Source: Paenibacillus sp. Root52 (GTDB lineage: Bacteria > Bacillota > Bacilli > Paenibacillales > Paenibacillaceae). From it: 64,000 nucleotides of DNA. The position numbers and the translations under genes were made by a program. The stretch covers positions 124,001 through 188,000 of the forward strand of contig NZ_LMFO01000001.1 in NCBI RefSeq assembly GCF_001426865.1. The letters are read 5' to 3'. Shown here in pieces: positions 59,802-64,000 of this stretch. The notes under the pieces were generated by a model. It was given only the letters and a program-made list of their open reading frames with translations, searched no databases and was not told the DNA's origin. How positions within the stretch are numbered: position 1 is the stretch's first letter; each line of letters starts with the position of its first letter.

Positions 59802-61121
59802 TTGGCTAAATTTGAATATAAATTCCCTGAACTAGGCGAAGGCCTTCACGAAGGCGAAATCATCAAGATGCACATCAAAGTTGGGGACAAGGTAACTGAC
59901 GACGATATCATCATGGAAGTGCAGAACGATAAAGCGGTAGTTGAAGTGCCTTGTCCGGTTAACGGAACAGTTACTGAAGTATTCGCTAAAGACGGTCAAA
60001 TCTGCCACGTTGGTGAAGTTGTAGCAATCATTGACGCAGAAGGCGAAATTCCTGAGCAAGACGACGCTCCTGCTGGCGATCAAGGCGAGCAAGAGAAAGA
60101 TGCAGCTCAAGGTGGAGCAGACACTAGCGGTTCTTCTGCGGCAGCTTCCAACCCGGATGCAGCTAAAGAAGGCGGAAATAACAGCGTACCAGCAGTACCT
60201 GCTAAAGACGTTCTGGCAACTCCAAGCGTGCGTAAATTCGCTCGTGAACAAGGTGTAGACATCGCTCAGGTTAACGGTACTGGCAACAACGGTAAAGTAA
60301 CCAAAGAAGATGTTGAATCCTTCAAAAATGGTGGCGGTTCTTCCGCAGCGGCATCTTCCGAAGCACCTGCTCAAGAAGAGAAAAAATCCGCAGCACCAGC
60401 TGCTGCAGCTGATCAACGCCTTGAAGAAGAGCGCGTACCGTTCAAAGGTATCCGTAAAGCGATCTCTAACGCAATGGTTAAATCGGCTTACACAGCACCT
60501 CACGTTACAATCATGGACGAAGTTGACGTAACTGAATTGGTTGCTTTCCGTACTCGCATGAAACCAATTGCTGAGAAAAAAGGAACAAAAGTTACTTACT
60601 TGCCATTCATCGTTAAAGCATTGGTTGCGGCTTCCCGCCAATTCCCTGCTCTGAACGCAATGATCGATGAAGAAGCTAACGAAATTGTTTACAAAAAATA
60701 CTACAACATCGGTATCGCTACAGATACAGACAACGGTTTGATCGTTCCTGTTATCAAAGATGCTGATCGTAAATCCATCTGGATGATCGCTGACTCTATC
60801 CGTGATCTGGCAGCTCGTGGTCGTGAAGGTAAACTGAGCGCGAACGAAATGAAAGGAAGCACAATCTCCATCAGTAACATCGGTTCTGCTGGCGGTATGT
60901 TCTTCACTCCGATCATCAACTTCCCTGAAGTTGCTATCCTCGGAACGGGACGCATCAGTGAAAAAGCGGTTATCAAAAACGGCGAAGTTGTTGCAGCACC
61001 AGTAATGGCTCTTTCCTTGAGCTTCGACCACCGTATCATCGATGGCGCAACTGCACAAAACTTTATGAATTACATTAAACAGCTTCTCGCTAACCCTGAG
61101 TTGCTTGTTATGGAGGTGTAA
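59802..61121 (+). CDS. pdhC: dihydrolipoamide acetyltransferase (PDH E2)
   Basis: Core of the PDH complex that moves the acetyl group to CoA. The 439-residue chain has one lipoyl domain (1-80, lipoylated Lys44 in [11 protein letters not shown]), a flexible Ala/Pro/Glu linker, a peripheral subunit-binding domain (about 140-175, [16 protein letters not shown]), a second Ala-rich linker and the catalytic domain ending in [13 protein letters not shown]. The start is TTG 59802, 8 bp after AAGGAGG; codons before that lack a ribosome binding site. Confidence 0.96.
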   Translation: MAKFEYKFPELGEGLHEGEIIKMHIKVGDKVTDDDIIMEVQNDKAVVEVPCPVNGTVTEVFAKDGQICHVGEVVAIIDAEGEIPEQDDAPAGDQGEQEKDAAQGGADTSGSSAAASNPDAAKEGGNNSVPAVPAKDVLATPSVRKFAREQGVDIAQVNGTGNNGKVTKEDVESFKNGGGSSAAASSEAPAQEEKKSAAPAAAADQRLEEERVPFKGIRKAISNAMVKSAYTAPHVTIMDEVDVTELVAFRTRMKPIAEKKGTKVTYLPFIVKALVAASRQFPALNAMIDEEANEIVYKKYYNIGIATDTDNGLIVPVIKDADRKSIWMIADSIRDLAARGREGKLSANEMKGSTISISNIGSAGGMFFTPIINFPEVAILGTGRISEKAVIKNGEVVAAPVMALSLSFDHRIIDGATAQNFMNYIKQLLANPELLVMEV

Positions 61122-61124
61122 GAT

Positions 61125-62540
61125 ATGGTAGTAGGCGACGCTTCTCTCAATATCGACACATTAGTAATTGGTGCAGGACCTGGTGGCTATGTAGCTGCCA
61201 TCCGTGCTGCACAACTGGGCCAAAGCGTATTGATCGTAGACAAATCCGAGCTGGGCGGCGTATGTTTGAACCGCGGATGTATTCCATCCAAAGCTTTGAT
61301 CTCTGCTGCACACCAATATGAGTCTGCACTTCACGGTGAAGCATTTGGTATCTCTGCTGAGAACGTTAAAGTAGACTTCAGCAAAACTCAAGAATTCAAA
61401 AACGGCGTTGTTAAGAAAATGACTGGCGGCGTAGCTGGTTTGCTCAAAGGCAACAAAGTTGAAGTTTTCAACGGTGAGTGCATGTTCATCAACGAAAACG
61501 AAGCTCGTGTATTTAACGATCATGAGTCACCGCGTTACAAGTTCAAAAATGCAATCATTGCAACAGGTTCCCGTCCAATCGAACTGAAACCTTTCCCGTT
61601 TGGCGGACGCATTCTGTCTTCAACAGAAGCATTGAACTTGCCTGAAGTACCAAAAAGTATGATCGTAATCGGTGGCGGTTATATCGGCGCTGAGCTTGGT
61701 CAAATGTACTCCAAATTCGGTGCTAAAGTAACAATCATCGAAGGTTTGGATACTGTATTGCCAGGATTCGATAAAGACATGACTAGCCTTGTGGCTAAAA
61801 ACATGAAGAAAACAGGCATCGAAATCGTAACGGGTGCAAAAGCTGAAAGTGCGGAGCAAACGGATAAAGATGTAACTGTTAAATATTCTGTAAATGGTGA
61901 GTCCAAAGAAGTAACTGCAGATTACCTGCTTGTTACTGTTGGACGTCGTCCAAACACAGATGGTGAGCTTGGTCTTGATATGATCGGTGTTGACGTTGAT
62001 GAGCGTGGATTCGTTAAAGTTGACCACCAAGGTCGCACTAGCATTCCGCACATCTTCGCAATTGGTGATATCGTATCTGGTCTTGCTCTGGCGCACAAAG
62101 CTTCTTATGAAGGTAAAGTGGCTGCTGAAGCAATTGCAGGACAACCATCTGTAGTAGATTACAAATGTATGCCAGCTGTTGTCTTCACAGATCCAGAATG
62201 CTCCAGCGTAGGTTACACTGAAAAAGAAGCTAAAGAAAAAGGTTACAAAGTAAAAGCAGGTAAATTCCCTTATGCGGGTAACGGCCGTGCAGTATCTTTG
62301 AACCATGCTGAAGGCTTCGTGAAAATCGTAGCTGACGAAGAGAGCGGCCTTGTACTGGGTTGCCAAATCGTTGGTCTGGAAGCTTCCAACCTGATTGCTG
62401 AGCTTGGTCTTGCAATCGAGATGGGCGCAACTTTGGAAGATCTGGCGCTTACTATCCACGCTCACCCAACTTTGGGCGAAATCGTGATGGAAGCAGCGGA
62501 ATTGGTTATGGGTCACCCGATCCACATCATCTCCCGTTAA
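61125..62540 (+). CDS. pdhD: dihydrolipoamide dehydrogenase (PDH E3)
   Basis: Flavoenzyme that reoxidises lipoamide with NAD+. The 471-residue product has the FAD motif [19 protein letters not shown], redox disulfide CLNRGC, NAD motif [15 protein letters not shown] and the interface base His in [20 protein letters not shown] precedes ATG 61125, three bases after the pdhC stop. It is also likely to serve other 2-oxoacid complexes, as in related bacteria. An intrinsic terminator closes the operon. Confidence 0.97.
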   Translation: MVVGDASLNIDTLVIGAGPGGYVAAIRAAQLGQSVLIVDKSELGGVCLNRGCIPSKALISAAHQYESALHGEAFGISAENVKVDFSKTQEFKNGVVKKMTGGVAGLLKGNKVEVFNGECMFINENEARVFNDHESPRYKFKNAIIATGSRPIELKPFPFGGRILSSTEALNLPEVPKSMIVIGGGYIGAELGQMYSKFGAKVTIIEGLDTVLPGFDKDMTSLVAKNMKKTGIEIVTGAKAESAEQTDKDVTVKYSVNGESKEVTADYLLVTVGRRPNTDGELGLDMIGVDVDERGFVKVDHQGRTSIPHIFAIGDIVSGLALAHKASYEGKVAAEAIAGQPSVVDYKCMPAVVFTDPECSSVGYTEKEAKEKGYKVKAGKFPYAGNGRAVSLNHAEGFVKIVADEESGLVLGCQIVGLEASNLIAELGLAIEMGATLEDLALTIHAHPTLGEIVMEAAELVMGHPIHIISR

Positions 62541-62586
62541 GATCCTCTAAGCTTCGGATTCGTCCGGCATCATACGTAGATCAAAG

Positions 62587-62623
62587 AGGTGAGTAGTGCG
62601 TTAGCGCTACTCACCTTTTTTTT
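62587..62623 (+). terminator. intrinsic terminator of the pdh operon
   Basis: GGTGAGTAG and CTACTCACC arms with an inner GCG/CGC pair, followed by eight T. Confidence 0.93.
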
Positions 62624-62814
62624 GTGAGTTAAATGGCTTCCGTAGGTGAATATGTTGCACTTAGTACTGTAAAACGTGGGCAAAATTGAATATGGCTCAA
62701 CTCTTTTTCCAACGTGCACAGTGTGATAAACTGTTAAGATGGTCAGACATGATGTAATTCGAGTCAATCTGGAACTGAGTGGCAACATATATAGAGATGT
62801 GAGGGGAAATCAAC

Positions 62815-63609
62815 TTGAAAAACTATCTCGATTTATTACAAGATATATTGGACAATGGCGTACACAAAGGAGATCGTACCGGAACGGGAACACAATCTGT
62901 ATTTGGTAGACAGCTTCGTTATGATCTTTCTGAAGGATTTCCACTTGTTACAACAAAACGAATTCATCTTAAATCGGTGATCCATGAGCTTTTATGGTTC
63001 CTGAGTGGGGATACAAACATTGCTTACTTGAAAGAAAACGGCGTGAAAATCTGGGACGATTGGGCGGATGAGAATGGTGATCTCGGACCTGTGTATGGCT
63101 CACAGTGGCGTTCGTGGGAAGCGCCAAATGGAGAGAAGATCGACCAGATCGCGGCAGTGATTGATTCGATTAAAAACAACCCAGATTCTAGACGTCATCT
63201 TGTAAGTGCGTGGAATGTGGCCGAAATTAACCACATGAAGCTTCCGCCATGCCATTTCGCGTTTCAGTTTTATGTTGCAGAGGGTAAATTATCATGTATG
63301 CTTACCATGCGTTCAGTAGATACGTTCTTGGGTCTGCCGTTTAACATTGCCAGTTATGCGCTTCTAACACATATGATTGCGCAACAATGTGATCTTGAGG
63401 TGGGTGAGTTCATCTGGTCAGGTGGAGATGTGCATATCTATTCAAACCATGTAGAGCAGGTCAAAACTCAACTGGCGCGTGAACCTTTTGCATTACCTAA
63501 ATTGGTAATTAAGCGCAAGCCAGAATCCATTTTTGACTATAAGTTTGAAGATTTCGAATTTGAGAACTATCAGCACCATCCAGGCATTAAAGCTCCAATT
63601 GCAGTATAA
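62815..63609 (+). CDS. thyA: thymidylate synthase (ThyA type)
   Basis: Methylates dUMP to dTMP with methylenetetrahydrofolate. The 264-residue length is that of the E. coli-type enzyme. Landmarks are [39 protein letters not shown], the nucleophile Cys in [12 protein letters not shown], and [19 protein letters not shown]. The start is TTG 62815, 8 bp after GAGGGG. It is followed by folA, which regenerates the folate that ThyA oxidises; no terminator separates them. Confidence 0.97.
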   Translation: MKNYLDLLQDILDNGVHKGDRTGTGTQSVFGRQLRYDLSEGFPLVTTKRIHLKSVIHELLWFLSGDTNIAYLKENGVKIWDDWADENGDLGPVYGSQWRSWEAPNGEKIDQIAAVIDSIKNNPDSRRHLVSAWNVAEINHMKLPPCHFAFQFYVAEGKLSCMLTMRSVDTFLGLPFNIASYALLTHMIAQQCDLEVGEFIWSGGDVHIYSNHVEQVKTQLAREPFALPKLVIKRKPESIFDYKFEDFEFENYQHHPGIKAPIAV

Positions 63610-63660
63610 AATGCAGAAGCGGAATCGATATTGATTTTGGATTGAAGGAGTGTATAACTG

Positions 63661-64000
63661 TTGAGCATTGAACTTGTATGGGCGATGGGGGAGAATGGCG
63701 TGATTGGCTTAAATAATTCACTGCCGTGGCATTTACCCAAAGATATGGCCTTTTTCAAACAACAAACGTTGAACAAAACCATTATTATGGGACGTAATAC
63801 GTGGGAATCTTTTGGTGGCAAACCACTCCCTAAACGTCGTAATATCGTCATAACTAGAGACTTAGACTACAAAGCAGAGCAAGCTGAAGTGGTTCACACC
63901 ATCGAAGAGGGTCTAAGTGTAACGCAAGGGGAAGAGTTGTGTGTAATCGGTGGTTCACAGGTTTATCGTGAATTTTTACCGTTTGCCGACCGTCTTGTTG
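63661..64000 (+). CDS. folA: dihydrofolate reductase, 5' part only
   Basis: NADPH-dependent reduction of dihydrofolate. The first 113 codons are present and the gene runs past the window end. Motifs are LVWAMGENGVIGLNNSLPWHLPKDM (substrate pocket with the LPWHLP element), IIMGRNTWESFG (NADPH site) and VIGGSQVYREFLP. The start is TTG 63661 with AAGGAG about 10 bp upstream. It lies directly after thyA, the usual partner. Confidence 0.95.
   Translation, partial: MSIELVWAMGENGVIGLNNSLPWHLPKDMAFFKQQTLNKTIIMGRNTWESFGGKPLPKRRNIVITRDLDYKAEQAEVVHTIEEGLSVTQGEELCVIGGSQVYREFLPFADRLV

Noticed and set aside
59832..61058. Minus-strand open frame of 408 codons opposite pdhC
   Set aside because: It is antisense to a certain gene, is Cys/Phe-rich and low-complexity, and has no ribosome binding site; it arises from the biased codon use of pdhC.
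61620..62525. Minus-strand open frame of 301 codons opposite pdhD
   Set aside because: Antisense shadow without family features or a ribosome binding site.

Overview
The window reads as chromosomal DNA of an endospore-forming Bacillota bacterium, most likely Paenibacillus or a close relative. The evidence is a sporulation gene (spoVK), a gene order around miaA-hfq-spoVK-hflX-ynbB-glnR-glnA-lexA-yneA-DUF896 that parallels Bacillus subtilis, strong AGGAGG-type ribosome binding sites, frequent TTG and GTG starts, a CcpA-type cre site and B. subtilis-type LexA boxes. No rRNA, tRNA, CRISPR array, insertion sequence or prophage gene was seen. The assignment to genus is inference.

Region by region: 1-11.5 kb holds housekeeping genes: a partial methyltransferase, miaA, hfq, a bifunctional class A penicillin-binding protein, a DUF402 protein, spoVK, hflX, a PLP lyase, and glnR-glnA. 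From 11.8 to 16.7 kb lies a looser stretch with two small orphan exported or anchored proteins, a divergent TetR/MFS efflux pair with a clear candidate operator, and an aldehyde dehydrogenase. From 16.7 to 18.4 kb is the SOS module lexA <-> yneA-DUF896 with several LexA boxes. Then come a membrane protein and a HAD phosphatase (18.6-20 kb), a cre-preceded LplABC-type sugar importer with a GntR regulator (20-24.8 kb), divergent methionine genes (mtnD, metH), rnz, and a tight run of DNA-repair and accessory genes (HAD, Fpg/Nei, Nfo, receiver-like protein, thioredoxin-like protein, ABC ATPase, RlmM-like methyltransferase; 30.4-35.4 kb).

The most unusual segment is 35.6-46.3 kb: a compact, co-directional cluster that looks like a diverged Gram-positive Tad/Flp-type pilus or secretion system. 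It has a Ser/Thr kinase fused to a TadZ/CpaE-like domain, a CpaB/SAF-like anchored protein, two more TadZ-like proteins without a Walker A lysine, a TadA/CpaF-like ATPase, a protein that appears to join TadB and TadC in one chain, and four small proteins with a single N-terminal membrane segment that could be pilins or pilus-associated subunits. No prepilin peptidase is present in the window. The cluster is preceded by a promoter and a short structured leader that ends in an intrinsic terminator, so it may be attenuated or make a small RNA.

Downstream are an ABC-F ATPase, a TPP riboswitch controlling tenI-thiO-thiS-thiG-thiF (thiazole synthesis), an orphan response regulator with a degenerate receiver, an NlpC/P60 hydrolase, thiamine pyrophosphokinase, a TRIC-type channel with a low-molecular-weight phosphatase, an esterase, the full pyruvate dehydrogenase operon pdhABCD (a TPP enzyme, so functionally linked to the thiamine genes) and thyA-folA (dTMP synthesis), the last gene running off the end.
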